Below, piece by piece: positions 18,261-27,679 of a stretch of DNA of 64,000 bases (positions are counted from its first letter, which is position 1; each line of letters opens with the position of its first letter). A program made the position numbers and the translations under genes. The notes below the pieces were generated by a model. The model was not told the DNA's origin. It searched no databases and worked only from the letters and a program-made list of their open reading frames with translations. The stretch comes from a virus. The stretch spans positions 1-64,000 of IMG/VR virus record IMGVR_UViG_3300044675_001548, one strand, 5' to 3'.

Positions 18261-18785
18261 TTAACAATTCCATTTTCTTAGTGAAAGAGCCTTTCTTGTA
18301 GGTCTTCCTTTTTCATCCTTCATAGGACCTTTTACTCCAGACATTCTAGCACAGAAGCTTTTTCTTCTCTTAGCATCTTTACTTCCAGGTTTTAATTTAG
18401 AAGGTTTAGTAGTTACAGCTGTTTGAAGTTTACTTCCTGGATTCTCTCTTCTATAAGAAGCTACTCCTTTAGCATTGAGACCACCTTCTGGATTCTTACC
18501 TTCTTTCCTAGTCCATGCAGGAGAAGATCCTCCTTTCTGCATTTTTGGCTTTGGGTAAGGATTTTCTCTATGCCATCTTTTAGTATCTGCTACCCCTTGC
18601 TTAAGTGTTTTTGCTCTTCCTTTTGCTGTTAAGTCTATAGTATCCCATTCTCCTTTATCTTTAGTAGGATGATTAACCATGATATTACCAACTTTTCCCT
18701 CACCTCTTTTTGTAGTTTTTTTATAAACTACATGTTTTTCACCACCGGCAGTTACTGTTACTTTCTTAGTCTTTGCCTGTGCCAT
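18261..18785 (-). CDS. DUF6321-like basic protein (174 aa)
   Basis: The C-terminal 80 residues, with SPAWTRKEGKNPEGGLN, then RRKSFCARMSG, MKDEKGRPTRKALSLRKWNC, match a small conserved phage domain I know as DUF6321. A KMQKGG motif immediately precedes it. The N-terminal 85 residues are Thr/Lys-rich. It is strongly basic and probably internal to the virion. Two Cys (CARM and the terminal C) are constant features of the family. Confidence 0.6.
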   Translation of the reverse strand: MAQAKTKKVTVTAGGEKHVVYKKTTKRGEGKVGNIMVNHPTKDKGEWDTIDLTAKGRAKTLKQGVADTKRWHRENPYPKPKMQKGGSSPAWTRKEGKNPEGGLNAKGVASYRRENPGSKLQTAVTTKPSKLKPGSKDAKRRKSFCARMSGVKGPMKDEKGRPTRKALSLRKWNC

Positions 18786-18787
18786 GA

Positions 18788-19027
18788 TTAAATCTTTTTA
18801 CCAGCAGCAATACTGTTAAATTCTTTTGCTTTCTCAGCAGCCATTTTCTTTACATCAGCCATAAGCTTAGCATTCTTTTGTATCTCAGATGCTCTCTGTA
18901 ATGTAGACATAGCAGATTCAATTTCCCATTTTCTTTGTTCTGCTTTACCACCAAAAATGGAAATACCAACTGAAGAAGTTGATTTCTTAGCTGGTGCTTT
19001 TTTAGTTGTTGTTTTTTTAATTGCCAT
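18788..19027 (-). CDS. Small basic cluster protein (79 aa)
   Basis: Lys/Thr-rich start (TTTKKAPAKKS), then one long helix with heptad-like Ala/Met spacing. This member lacks a QKGG motif. It sits 2 bp from the DUF6321-like gene. It resembles a short coiled-coil or DNA-binding helix; no further call is possible. Confidence 0.45.
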   Translation of the reverse strand: MAIKKTTTKKAPAKKSTSSVGISIFGGKAEQRKWEIESAMSTLQRASEIQKNAKLMADVKKMAAEKAKEFNSIAAGKKI

Positions 19028-19032
19028 AACTA

Positions 19033-19296
19033 TTAATGTTTTTTAGATGTTCTCAATCCTTTAGTAGAAGTTTGTCTTCTCAATGAACTTCCTTTTATTA
19101 CTGATCCACCTTTTTTCTTTACTATAGGACCTGGTTCTGCAGGTTTATAAGGTGTAGGTATGAACATTTCATTGTTAGGATCATTTGCAGGATTATTTTC
19201 TGCAGATCTAAAAGCTGCTTGAGCCGCTTCCTTTTGTGTCATAGGACCAGCTTCTATACCATTTTGACCCTTAATTAATTTTTTTTTTGATTTCAT
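19033..19296 (-). CDS. Small basic cluster protein with KKGG (87 aa)
   Basis: The motif appears as IKGQNGIEAG at the N-terminus and VKKKGGSVIKG near residue 65. The middle is Pro/Asn/Glu-rich (NNPANDPNNEMFIPTPYKP). The protein is short and probably disordered, and is packed 5 bp from its neighbours. Probable internal virion protein by context. Confidence 0.45.
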   Translation of the reverse strand: MKSKKKLIKGQNGIEAGPMTQKEAAQAAFRSAENNPANDPNNEMFIPTPYKPAEPGPIVKKKGGSVIKGSSLRRQTSTKGLRTSKKH

Positions 19297-19298
19297 AA

Positions 19299-19637
19299 CT
19301 ATACTTTTTTAACTCTTCTTCCCATACCTACTCTAGACTTCTCAGCTTTTTTAGCAGCTAGTTTAGAAGGAGTTAGTTCACTTTTAGTTTTAGGAGTATC
19401 TCTTGATACTCTTTTTGTAGGCCGGCAGTATTCATTTTTACCACCGGCACCACAAGGTTTTCCTGATTTAGTATCTTGCCACTTTTCCGCTTGCCATCTT
19501 TTAAGCTCAGTTCCTTTCTCAGTCTTTCTAACAGTGCCTTTACCTTTACGGCATTTGGCAATTGCTTGAGAAGCTCTTGCTGAAGGGAACACAGCATATC
19601 GTGCTTTTACACTATGATAGCAAGAATCCTTTGGCAT
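19299..19637 (-). CDS. DUF5872-like basic protein (112 aa)
   Basis: The start DSCYHSVKARYAVFPSARAS, then AIAKCRKGKG, RWQAEKWQD, PCGAGG..CRPTKRVSRDTP and a Lys/Arg-rich end are the hallmarks of a small domain known from phages and giant viruses (DUF5872 as I remember it). Conserved Cys suggest a structural site. It lies between QKGG proteins and is likely a virion DNA-associated protein. Confidence 0.6.
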   Translation of the reverse strand: MPKDSCYHSVKARYAVFPSARASQAIAKCRKGKGTVRKTEKGTELKRWQAEKWQDTKSGKPCGAGGKNEYCRPTKRVSRDTPKTKSELTPSKLAAKKAEKSRVGMGRRVKKV

Positions 19638-19639
19638 GA

Positions 19640-20803
19640 CTATCCTCTTTTCTTGTTAATCATACGGTTAGCTTTGTCCTGAGAAATAGATCTAGTTCTT
19701 GAGCTAGTTACTTTACCGCTATTATCAGTCTTAGTTACATTAACAGAACCTTTAGCTCCTGGATAAATTCCACCAGCACTAATAGTTTTAGTTCTAGTTC
19801 CTCCTTTAATTACACCAAGCCCACCAACTTTTCTATCTCTTGTTTTAGTAGCACTAGCTCCTTCACCCATAACACCTCTTTTGTAAGGATCATCTACTGA
19901 CCAACCTTTCTGAGCTTTTGGAAGTGCTTTCTTAGGAGCAACAGATGTACCACCTGAACGTCCTCTAGCAACTTTAGAAGCAGCAGCTTTAGGATTAACT
20001 CCAGACTTAACACCTTTAGAACCTGCAGATTTTGCAGCTTGAAGTTTAGCATTAGGGTTTACCATACCACCTGTTTTGTAAGTAGTTCCACCATTTTGAG
20101 CTCTTGCTGTTTTTGGCATTGGTGCATCTGGTCCTTTATAAGTTGGTATTGCACTATCAACATATTTTTTTGGAACAGTAGTTCTTTTTGGAGTTGGTTT
20201 TGTAGTACCACCTTTTTGATATTTTTTAGCATCAGGTGCTTTCATTTTTTCTTTCCAGTTAGTAGTATCAACTTTACTTGATTTATTAGATGGAATATAA
20301 CCTGAACTATTCTTTGAAACATATTCAAGTGTTTCTTTTGTGGTTGGCATTTTTTCACCTTTGGCTTTATACATAGCTTTGATAGGATCTGATGCTCCAC
20401 CATTCTGATGTTTCCTCAGTTGTCTTTTCATTGCATTCTGTTTTGCTTTTTTAGCTCCTTCAGTATTAATTACTAAATCTTTTACTTTAAGTTTTTTTGA
20501 CTTAGCAGGTTCATTTACCATAGGTGGAACAGTTCCATGAGTCATAGAACCAGGTCCATGTGGTGCAGAACCACCTTTTTGATATTTTGTAGTACCACCT
20601 TTTTGTTGTTCTTTAAGTTTTTTGTAAGCAGCATAACCTCCAAGACCACCAGCAATTGCTCCTAGTGTACCTAGGATGCTTCCTTTAGTTTCTTTAGATT
20701 TACCTTTACTTTTAAACTTTTGTTTACATCTAGGAGGTTTATTTGGTCCAGCACATGACGCTGCTTCTGTCATACCACCTACTTCATACTTTTTAGTTGC
20801 CAT
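19640..20803 (-). CDS. Basic QKGG-cluster protein 4 (387 aa)
   Basis: N-terminus MATKKYEVGGMTEAASC..PNKPPRCKQK is repeated in diverged form inside the 84-aa protein at 32922-33176 (YEVGG..., a Cys-Pro-Pro-x-Cys stretch, then basic residues). Downstream are KYQKGGS, KHQNGGA, KYQKGGT, AQNGGT, KTGGM and KAQKGW. A short glycine-rich hydrophobic stretch (about 43-60, ILGTLGAIAGGLGGYAAYK) could be a membrane or pore helix. The C-terminus is Thr/Ser/Lys-rich. It is the first of the basic cluster after the 338-aa gene. Confidence 0.55.
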   Translation of the reverse strand: MATKKYEVGGMTEAASCAGPNKPPRCKQKFKSKGKSKETKGSILGTLGAIAGGLGGYAAYKKLKEQQKGGTTKYQKGGSAPHGPGSMTHGTVPPMVNEPAKSKKLKVKDLVINTEGAKKAKQNAMKRQLRKHQNGGASDPIKAMYKAKGEKMPTTKETLEYVSKNSSGYIPSNKSSKVDTTNWKEKMKAPDAKKYQKGGTTKPTPKRTTVPKKYVDSAIPTYKGPDAPMPKTARAQNGGTTYKTGGMVNPNAKLQAAKSAGSKGVKSGVNPKAAASKVARGRSGGTSVAPKKALPKAQKGWSVDDPYKRGVMGEGASATKTRDRKVGGLGVIKGGTRTKTISAGGIYPGAKGSVNVTKTDNSGKVTSSRTRSISQDKANRMINKKRG

Positions 20804-20815
20804 TTTATTTTAAAT

Positions 20816-21832
20816 TTAAGTGTTCCAATACTTCTCACAGGCAAGGTTAAGATCTTTTAAAAGGTCCTCATTTAAAGGGTTTTTCATGAACTCAACAACA
20901 TCAGAAACATTTCTACCAAGCAAGCTATTAGACTTAGCATGGTATATATATCCATCTGCCTTATTTATAATATACTTAAAAAATACGGAATCTCTAACAA
21001 TTGATTTAATTTTTAGTGTTTCCATATCTAAAGTTGCAGTCTCCATGAAGGATTTTGCAGCTCTTTCTTTGTTGGTTTCTCCACCCTCACCATTAATATG
21101 TCTGTCCATATTCTCATAGATAACATCTAATGGAGTTGATCTCTTATATTGTGTACTGTTGATATCTACAACTTTTGCAATGTAGAATAACTTAGTACTG
21201 TTTTTGTCAAATAATTTTTGTAATTCTGACAATGCTTTGTTACGGAGTTTTTTGTACTCTGTTCTATACATAACAGTTTCCTCTTCTTTGTCTAAGTAAA
21301 ACTTAGGTGGAACTGCTTTTGATCTAGCATCATCAAAACTTTTTGCTACAATAGAAAAACCACCTGCCTCAATAGCATGTAATTTAATTCTATCATAAGG
21401 GTCTTTAGGATCCAGGAATGAAGGCTCATTACCACATGATATAGATATTCTATTCCAGAACTCTGCATTATCAGGCTTAAGTAATTTTACTTTATTCCAA
21501 AACTGTGGATCTTCAAGTTCAATAACATTTGCAGCTAATTCTTTTTCAAGTTCAATTATTGCAGATCTTATTTCTCTTACTCTGGCTTCTCTGTCTTCTG
21601 GGTTAAGTAACTTAATCTCTGGAGCAAATTCATTTAGACCGGTAATGTATCTTACCACACCATTGTTTTCTAAACAAGCTAATTGCTCATTATGAGTTAC
21701 TCCATCAAATAGAGAGATACCATATTCTTCTAATCCCATGTTAGAAGCTGAATTGTCAAAGAACGGGCGGATAGCAATGCTTGTTTGTTTTACAGTGCCT
21801 TTACCTATTTCTACCATTGTGAAATTTTCCAT
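20816..21832 (-). CDS. Conserved virion-module protein (338 aa)
   Basis: A mixed alpha/beta protein located directly after the major capsid gene and separated from it by a terminator. The central region is Asp/Glu/Lys-rich (LNPEDREARVREIRSAIIELEKEL), the C-terminal half carries SIVRDSVFFKYIINKADGYIYHAK. No motif I can name. A capsid-internal or decoration protein is likely from position. The leader carries repeated CCAACAAA, as at three other starts. Confidence 0.5.
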   Translation of the reverse strand: MENFTMVEIGKGTVKQTSIAIRPFFDNSASNMGLEEYGISLFDGVTHNEQLACLENNGVVRYITGLNEFAPEIKLLNPEDREARVREIRSAIIELEKELAANVIELEDPQFWNKVKLLKPDNAEFWNRISISCGNEPSFLDPKDPYDRIKLHAIEAGGFSIVAKSFDDARSKAVPPKFYLDKEEETVMYRTEYKKLRNKALSELQKLFDKNSTKLFYIAKVVDINSTQYKRSTPLDVIYENMDRHINGEGGETNKERAAKSFMETATLDMETLKIKSIVRDSVFFKYIINKADGYIYHAKSNSLLGRNVSDVVEFMKNPLNEDLLKDLNLACEKYWNT

Positions 21833-21867
21833 GTTTGTTGGTTTTTGTTTTGTTGGTTATTAAAATT

Positions 21868-21896
21868 TAAAAAAAAGGGAGGAGTTTCCCCCTCCC
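21868..21896 (-). terminator. Intrinsic terminator after the major capsid gene
   Basis: On the minus strand GGGAGGGGGAAACTCCTCCC is followed by eight T. It is a strong hairpin directly after the capsid stop and probably sets a high capsid-to-downstream ratio. Confidence 0.85.
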
Positions 21897-21914
21897 TGTA
21901 TATATAGATTTGGA

Positions 21915-23531
21915 TTAGAATGATCCACCAGTGATTGGGTTTCTCATAACAATCTTAAGGACTTTAGTTGGATCCTTAACCCAGATAGCTGGCATTGTTT
22001 GAGACATCATCACACGGTATCCGTTGAATTGACCAGAAGACTGGAATCCTTGAGAACGGCCCATATAATCCATAGTACCATTTTGATACCACCATTTCAA
22101 TTGATTATCCCAAGATAACTTCAACAAGTAGATGTTGTCATTAGTGTTATCAGTGATATCAAAGATAATGAATGAGTAAGAAGATAATGGGAAACCATCA
22201 ATGATTGGGTTCTCAATGTCATTTGTATGAACATTGTCAAATGCTGGGTTAAGTACAAACTTAACATTTGCCAAGAATGGAATTACATATGAAGTATAAG
22301 CAAATCCAAAGTTCAGGTCCATACCTTTACCAGTGATTGCACCAATATCAGCAGCCTGAATAAGTAAACCTGAAGATACAGCCTCACGCTTGATAGCTTC
22401 ATTTACCATTCTCATACCACCCATACCAGTTTGAACTACTAAAGATCTTTTTGGATCTGGACCTTGGAACTCAACTTTACCATTGAAGAAGTTGTAGATC
22501 TCTCCACGGAATAAATCTAATGTAAAGTTGTTTTTGTTGTACACTCTTTTGAATGAGTTATCCAACTGTTTCCAAAGACCCACAGATAATCTTAGATCAT
22601 CTGGACCATCTTGACGTACTCTACCTCCTTGTCCCCACATTAAGTAAGTCTCAATGTCAGTTGCAATTTTAGAAAGGTGAGCTGCTTCCATTGTAGTTAA
22701 GAAAGTTCTAGATAAGTCTCCGTTGTCAAATGCACGTTTAACTTTATCTTTCCCTAATGTTTTAACCATGTCATCCAAAGATGTGATTGATGGATCAATG
22801 TTTTTGTCAAATGTTCTCCAGATCTCAGTTACAGGAACTGTACCATCTGCATTCATTCCACCTTTGATCATCAAGTCAGCACGGCTAGAGATAGAATAAT
22901 GAACATGAGCTTCAGCACCACCAACAAAGTTATAGAATTCACGGAATCCTGTTCTTGTTGTGATATCTGAGAATCTTTCACCATATTCTCCACGGGCAGA
23001 ACCTTTACGGAAAACTTTAGTACCATTAGCCAAGTACTTGTTATCCAAATATTTGAAGTTGTCATTGTTTACCAACTGCACTGTATAGATATAACCATCT
23101 CCTAATGGAAGGATATCTTCAGCAGTAATGTACATCTCAACACCATTGTATTTGTCATAAGTGATGATATCACCATGTCCAAATTCTCTTCTGTTAAGTT
23201 TGATACGGAAGGTTGTTCCTTCAATACCTTTAAAGTTGTTATCTGGCTCAATGTCCTCAAGGATGTAAGGTAGATCCACAGACACTGGAGTCTGCCATCT
23301 ATACTCACCACGAGCATTATCAACCATAATTACATTTTTACCACCAAAGCTAGACATTTGGTAAAGAGGCATTTCTACCTTTTGAGCCATTGCCCAAAGG
23401 TCCACTGGACCTAAATCCATTGGTTCTGCATCCTTCAACATGTTAACCAAGTGGTAAGAGTCTACATGTGACGTAGCATTGTACGCGGTATCCCGTAGAA
23501 ATATACCATTGTTTAAAACTGGAGTTGCCAT
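21915..23531 (-). CDS. Major capsid protein, HK97-fold type (538 aa)
   Basis: The right size for crAss-like capsid proteins and directly after a long acidic scaffold-like gene, with a strong terminator of its own. The N-arm is about 100 residues (ATPVLNNGIFLRDTAYNATS, then VDLWAMAQKVEMPLYQM). A mixed region follows with GRVRQDGPDDLRLSVGLWKQLD near 300 and QTGMGGMRMVNEAIKREAV near 365, which is consistent with the spine helix of an HK97 P-domain. A higher local GC and even codon use than neighbours fit high expression. The call rests on context and size; fold is not proven by eye. Confidence 0.7.
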   Translation of the reverse strand: MATPVLNNGIFLRDTAYNATSHVDSYHLVNMLKDAEPMDLGPVDLWAMAQKVEMPLYQMSSFGGKNVIMVDNARGEYRWQTPVSVDLPYILEDIEPDNNFKGIEGTTFRIKLNRREFGHGDIITYDKYNGVEMYITAEDILPLGDGYIYTVQLVNNDNFKYLDNKYLANGTKVFRKGSARGEYGERFSDITTRTGFREFYNFVGGAEAHVHYSISSRADLMIKGGMNADGTVPVTEIWRTFDKNIDPSITSLDDMVKTLGKDKVKRAFDNGDLSRTFLTTMEAAHLSKIATDIETYLMWGQGGRVRQDGPDDLRLSVGLWKQLDNSFKRVYNKNNFTLDLFRGEIYNFFNGKVEFQGPDPKRSLVVQTGMGGMRMVNEAIKREAVSSGLLIQAADIGAITGKGMDLNFGFAYTSYVIPFLANVKFVLNPAFDNVHTNDIENPIIDGFPLSSYSFIIFDITDNTNDNIYLLKLSWDNQLKWWYQNGTMDYMGRSQGFQSSGQFNGYRVMMSQTMPAIWVKDPTKVLKIVMRNPITGGSF

Positions 23532-23560
23532 TTTTATTTGTTTTTATTTGTTACTATTTA

Positions 23561-24832
23561 TTAAAATCTCTTGAACAAGTTATTTGGTCTTGAGATGGTT
23601 CTTTGCTGTGTTTGTTTTGCAGAAGGTCTTCTTCTTGTATCATCCTCATCATCATTAGAAGAAGATGTAAGTTTTCTAGACTCTTCTGTTTTTAATTGTC
23701 TTACAGTTTTTTCTACTGCTTGTCTGCTTCCTTGCTCTTTTACTTTAGCTTTATATCCATTTGGATCTGCAAGTAACCATAATGCTTCTGCAATCAGGTC
23801 ATGTCTTGGTTCTACAAATTGATACTTCTCTAGTAAGTGACCAAGTAAGTTTGTTTGTTTTCCAGAAATTGAAGAATAACTTGGTTGTACTAATCCTGAG
23901 TAAAGTAAACTTTGAACTTTTCTATCAAGCTTTACTCCTCCAATTTCACCTTTTGCAAGTGTGCTATATACATTTTCTGTATAAGCTTTTGCTGCTTTTT
24001 CTTGTTGAGATTTCTTTTGCTCTTGCTCAGCTAACTGTCTTGCAACAATCTCTTCTTGCATTCTGTCTAACTTAGGTTTAAACTGGTTTGCTTTTTGTCC
24101 TAATTTATCTAAGTCAGCCCAATCTTGAATTTCTGATTCTATTTCCTCAGCTGTTCCAAAGTTAGTTGCATAAAGATACTGTCTTGCTATCTCAGCTTGA
24201 TCCTGTTCATTATCCGGATCTAACTCAAACATTTCTTCTACTTGAGCTAATGTTCTGAATAGACCTTTAAGATCTTGTCCTCCATCAGCTACATATTTAG
24301 CTGCTATTTGAAGTTCTTCTGGTAGAGACTGAAAGAATTCTTTTGGAGTGTTCTCTCTTACTTTAGCTTCTCTCTCATTAAAGTTAGCTTCAAATAACTC
24401 TCTGAAGTCTTTAGTAGTGTATTCCTCTAATGGCTTTTCATCATCAAAAGGCATTAACTCACCATCCTCAATCATTTTATGTGCTAACTCATAAAGACCT
24501 GACTTATCTACTTTAGGTCTTCCTTTGTTACCAGCTTCTTCTTCTTGAGTAATTAACCCATCAAGCTCAGCTATAGTTTCTTCAACTTCTGCTTTCTTTT
24601 CAGCTGCTTCTTCCCTTTCTTTAGGAGTAGCAGGTGAGTTGTCAAGGAACGTGGTGTCTATATTTTCTTTAGAGAACATAGACTTTGGTTTTTCTTCTTC
24701 TTTACCATCTGTAGGAAGCATTACACTTTCTGCACCTGGTACTCCAAAGATCTCATCAATATTTACATCTACTTGCTCTACCGTTGTAGAGTCTTTTACC
24801 TCATCACTAAGGTTTTGTGTCTCATTGGTCAT
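23561..24832 (-). CDS. Scaffold-like acidic protein (423 aa)
   Basis: Very Glu/Asp/Lys/Gln-rich, with a long predicted coiled-coil between about 70-110 and 225-290 (KFKPKLDRMQEEIVARQL, then QEQKKSQQEKAAK). The tail is basic and disordered (RRRPSAKQTQQRT). It lies between portal and capsid, the usual place of a head scaffold. No protease domain is visible here or nearby. Confidence 0.6.
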   Translation of the reverse strand: MTNETQNLSDEVKDSTTVEQVDVNIDEIFGVPGAESVMLPTDGKEEEKPKSMFSKENIDTTFLDNSPATPKEREEAAEKKAEVEETIAELDGLITQEEEAGNKGRPKVDKSGLYELAHKMIEDGELMPFDDEKPLEEYTTKDFRELFEANFNEREAKVRENTPKEFFQSLPEELQIAAKYVADGGQDLKGLFRTLAQVEEMFELDPDNEQDQAEIARQYLYATNFGTAEEIESEIQDWADLDKLGQKANQFKPKLDRMQEEIVARQLAEQEQKKSQQEKAAKAYTENVYSTLAKGEIGGVKLDRKVQSLLYSGLVQPSYSSISGKQTNLLGHLLEKYQFVEPRHDLIAEALWLLADPNGYKAKVKEQGSRQAVEKTVRQLKTEESRKLTSSSNDDEDDTRRRPSAKQTQQRTISRPNNLFKRF

Positions 24833-24850
24833 TGTTGTTGGTTTTATGTT

Positions 24851-24868
24851 ATACTTTAATATACAAAA
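24851..24868 (-). promoter_or_regulatory. Putative late promoter before the scaffold gene
   Basis: The minus strand reads TTTTGTATATTAAAGTAT, matching the GTATATTA core seen before three other late genes. It lies 18 bp upstream of the ATG and after the portal stop. Confidence 0.4.
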
Positions 24869-24925
24869 TAAACTTGATAAATTTAAAAGACTAAGAATAA
24901 AATTTTTGCATTATATAGCTAAAGG

Positions 24926-27673
24926 TTATTTCTTTTCTTTAGAATTTTTCTGGTCAAACTTATTTTTATTGGTTTGAGCTATCTGTAATTGCTTATCAGC
25001 TATTTCTCTTTGCACTTGTAACTTCTCTCTTTCTATGTTATTCTTATCTCTATCTAATGTAACTCTGTTGTTTTCTTTTTGGTTTTGTAAGTTAACCTGA
25101 GACTGGAATTGCTCAGACTTTCTTATTTCATTCATTTGGTCTGCAAAGTCTGATTGTTGGTTTTGATTTATGTCAGCCATAGATCCATAACCAGCTGCTC
25201 TTATTTCAGCAACTAAGATATCTCTTTGTCTATCTTTCTCTTTCTCAGCAGCAACAGCATCAATTTTCATTTTCTCAATCTCTTGTTGTGATTGAGCTTG
25301 TTGTTCTTGCATTTGTTGTTGACTCTGTAATTCCATCTCTTTAGATTTCTGTGCTTTAGCCTCAGAATCTTTAAGTACAGTATTAAGTTGAGCAATAGAG
25401 TCAGATTGAACTATTCTACCTAAGTCATATACAGAAGCTCCAGTAGTATTGTTATTCATTGCCATTTGCTTCAATTGCTCTAGTATAGCTCTATGATTAG
25501 CATTAGTACTAACAAATATGTTTAGATCCCGCATAAGCAAATCAGTACCATTTACTTGGAAGTTAACTTTCTCATCAGCTGATGTGATATAAGTTAATCT
25601 TGTAGATGGTTTAGTTGAGTGATAGTACTGAGCTAAGTCAGTTCTCATCTGATGTACTCTAGGCATTAGATAATCACAGTGCTGAATAAAGAATACTTCT
25701 GTTTGAGCATATGAAGATGCAACAGCTTGTTCCACTCCGGTAGCAGTTTGCTGGGATAACTGTTGTCCCATCCTTTGAGGATTAACACCTATTACTTCAT
25801 AAGCTTGTTGCTTAAAGTGATTAGCTAACTGTATCCTTGACATCAATCTCTCTGTCTGAGATAGATCTAGTTTTTGGAAGTGTTGGAAGTTTAATGCATT
25901 CTCAGTGTTTGTAATAGAAGTATCTAAGGGTAACATCTGGAAATTCTTCATTGCCACATAAGCCTTAGCCAAATTCCCTTTACCCCAGTCTTCTCCTAAA
26001 GAGTGTCTTGGTAAAGTATTCTGGTCAAGCATAATAATAGTACCAAGCTCATCTACTAAGATATCCGCTATCTGGTTATTTACTATGTTATATCCAATCT
26101 GGTATGGCTTCATTAAGTCAATAAGTGCAGTGGATTTAGTATTTCTGTCTGAAAAAACTGCGCCCTCCACAGGAAGTTTACAACCATATAGTGTAGCATC
26201 ACCTTTAAACTGGAACTTAATAGGACCAATTTTATTTCTATTGACACCTATGTATATAGGAGCAAAGCCTCCAGGATTATTCATACCCCAGAAAGATGGG
26301 ATATTTGGTCCAATCTTTACACCACCCCATACCTCATTAATCCAGATCCAATCTATATGTTCACCAAATACAAGATTATCTTTACTCTTGTTTTTGATAA
26401 GTCTTGTGTCATATATAGGCTTATCAGTTATCTTATAGTCTTCAGTTATTACATCATTAAACACTTCTCCGGAATCAGATATCTTAGTTAAGTGTCCAAC
26501 CTTTCTCTGTGACTTCCAATATACTGTAGATACTCTTAACAAATATGCAGTACCTTGATCATAATAATCTTCTCCTTCAGAAAGAATTTGTGTAATAACA
26601 TCTCCTCCTTCTAGTACATTACCTGTCATAGCTGTAGTGTACTGACGGTATCCTAATGAAGGCATGTTAGTATTCCATTCATGAGACTTAGTTCCATCAT
26701 AGAAACTACCATCATTCTGCATACCACCAATGTTATAACCAGCAGATCTAATAGGATATACAGCTTCTAGTGCAGCTAATTGCTCCTCAGACATTATATA
26801 ACCATATCTATCTATAACATCAGATGGGGTCATCATATCTGTTTTACCTACCCAGTTAGCCTGAGATATATATCTAGCATCCGGAGACTTGTGATAGAAT
26901 GTAATAGCAGGATTCCAAAGCTCTACTTCATAATCATCCTCCATCATACGGAAGTGCCAGAACTCACGGTCTGTAATTAACATGTCACGGAAACCTCTTT
27001 CTTCAAGTTCATCCATGTTAAATCTTTCTACATCAACTTTGTGTTGGTGTGTAGCCCATTCTTCTACCATAGATTTATAATCTTTGCGGAAGAACATTTC
27101 TATTTCTGGAAGTGACTTAAGTTTTTCTGGTGATACTTCTTGTTGAAATTCTTCAGACTCAGGATCCATACCTTGCTCTATTAAAGCAGCCTGGATTTTC
27201 ATCTGTGCATCAGATAGTAATGTTTCTTCTACCATCTTTCTTTTTTGCTCAAGCATCTCATTATAAGATAGCTCATCCATAGCTCTGTATGTAACCTTAC
27301 TAGATCTTTTTGCAAATTCAGCTACTAGAACATTAATAACATTTGGAATAATTGGGTAGAACTTTAACTCAAGAGCTGAAGCATCTTCTTTTGTAAGAAT
27401 CTCCACAATGTCTCTATAGTCATTATCTTCTTCTACTATATAATCAGATTTATCTATAATACCTTTGGCAAGTTTGTAGTTCTTCATTAGTCTTCTAGCA
27501 TTTCTCCGGATTTGCTTAAGACCTTGCCATTCATGCCAGTCTAAATTCCAAGCAGCCCACTCTTCATCTTTTTCTTTTCTAGGTAAAAATTGTAATGGCT
27601 GGGTTATAGTACCCATTCTATTACTTTGAGTTTTTGCCCCAGATTTGGCCTGCAATGCGTTTATAATCTGCAT
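24926..27673 (-). CDS. Portal protein (915 aa)
   Basis: Follows TerL by 6 bp and precedes the scaffold, and has the length of crAss-like portals. The N-terminal half has RRNARRLMKNYKLAKGIIDKSDY, then a long helical stem region around 560-700 (YNIVNNQIADILVDELGTIIM; QTERLMSRIQLANHFKQQAY). Residues about 780-915 are Gln/Lys/Glu-rich helix (QQQMQEQQAQSQQEIEKMK), a typical portal tail or barrel extension. The connector of head and tail. Gene order and size support the call; no residue-level catalytic check applies. Confidence 0.75.
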   Translation of the reverse strand: MQIINALQAKSGAKTQSNRMGTITQPLQFLPRKEKDEEWAAWNLDWHEWQGLKQIRRNARRLMKNYKLAKGIIDKSDYIVEEDNDYRDIVEILTKEDASALELKFYPIIPNVINVLVAEFAKRSSKVTYRAMDELSYNEMLEQKRKMVEETLLSDAQMKIQAALIEQGMDPESEEFQQEVSPEKLKSLPEIEMFFRKDYKSMVEEWATHQHKVDVERFNMDELEERGFRDMLITDREFWHFRMMEDDYEVELWNPAITFYHKSPDARYISQANWVGKTDMMTPSDVIDRYGYIMSEEQLAALEAVYPIRSAGYNIGGMQNDGSFYDGTKSHEWNTNMPSLGYRQYTTAMTGNVLEGGDVITQILSEGEDYYDQGTAYLLRVSTVYWKSQRKVGHLTKISDSGEVFNDVITEDYKITDKPIYDTRLIKNKSKDNLVFGEHIDWIWINEVWGGVKIGPNIPSFWGMNNPGGFAPIYIGVNRNKIGPIKFQFKGDATLYGCKLPVEGAVFSDRNTKSTALIDLMKPYQIGYNIVNNQIADILVDELGTIIMLDQNTLPRHSLGEDWGKGNLAKAYVAMKNFQMLPLDTSITNTENALNFQHFQKLDLSQTERLMSRIQLANHFKQQAYEVIGVNPQRMGQQLSQQTATGVEQAVASSYAQTEVFFIQHCDYLMPRVHQMRTDLAQYYHSTKPSTRLTYITSADEKVNFQVNGTDLLMRDLNIFVSTNANHRAILEQLKQMAMNNNTTGASVYDLGRIVQSDSIAQLNTVLKDSEAKAQKSKEMELQSQQQMQEQQAQSQQEIEKMKIDAVAAEKEKDRQRDILVAEIRAAGYGSMADINQNQQSDFADQMNEIRKSEQFQSQVNLQNQKENNRVTLDRDKNNIEREKLQVQREIADKQLQIAQTNKNKFDQKNSKEKK

Positions 27674-27679
27674 AATACT

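Noticed and set aside
16433-20803. T4-type prohead protease sites in the QKGG motifs
   Set aside because: No Glu precedes the glycines in most copies, and no protease gene is visible in the window.
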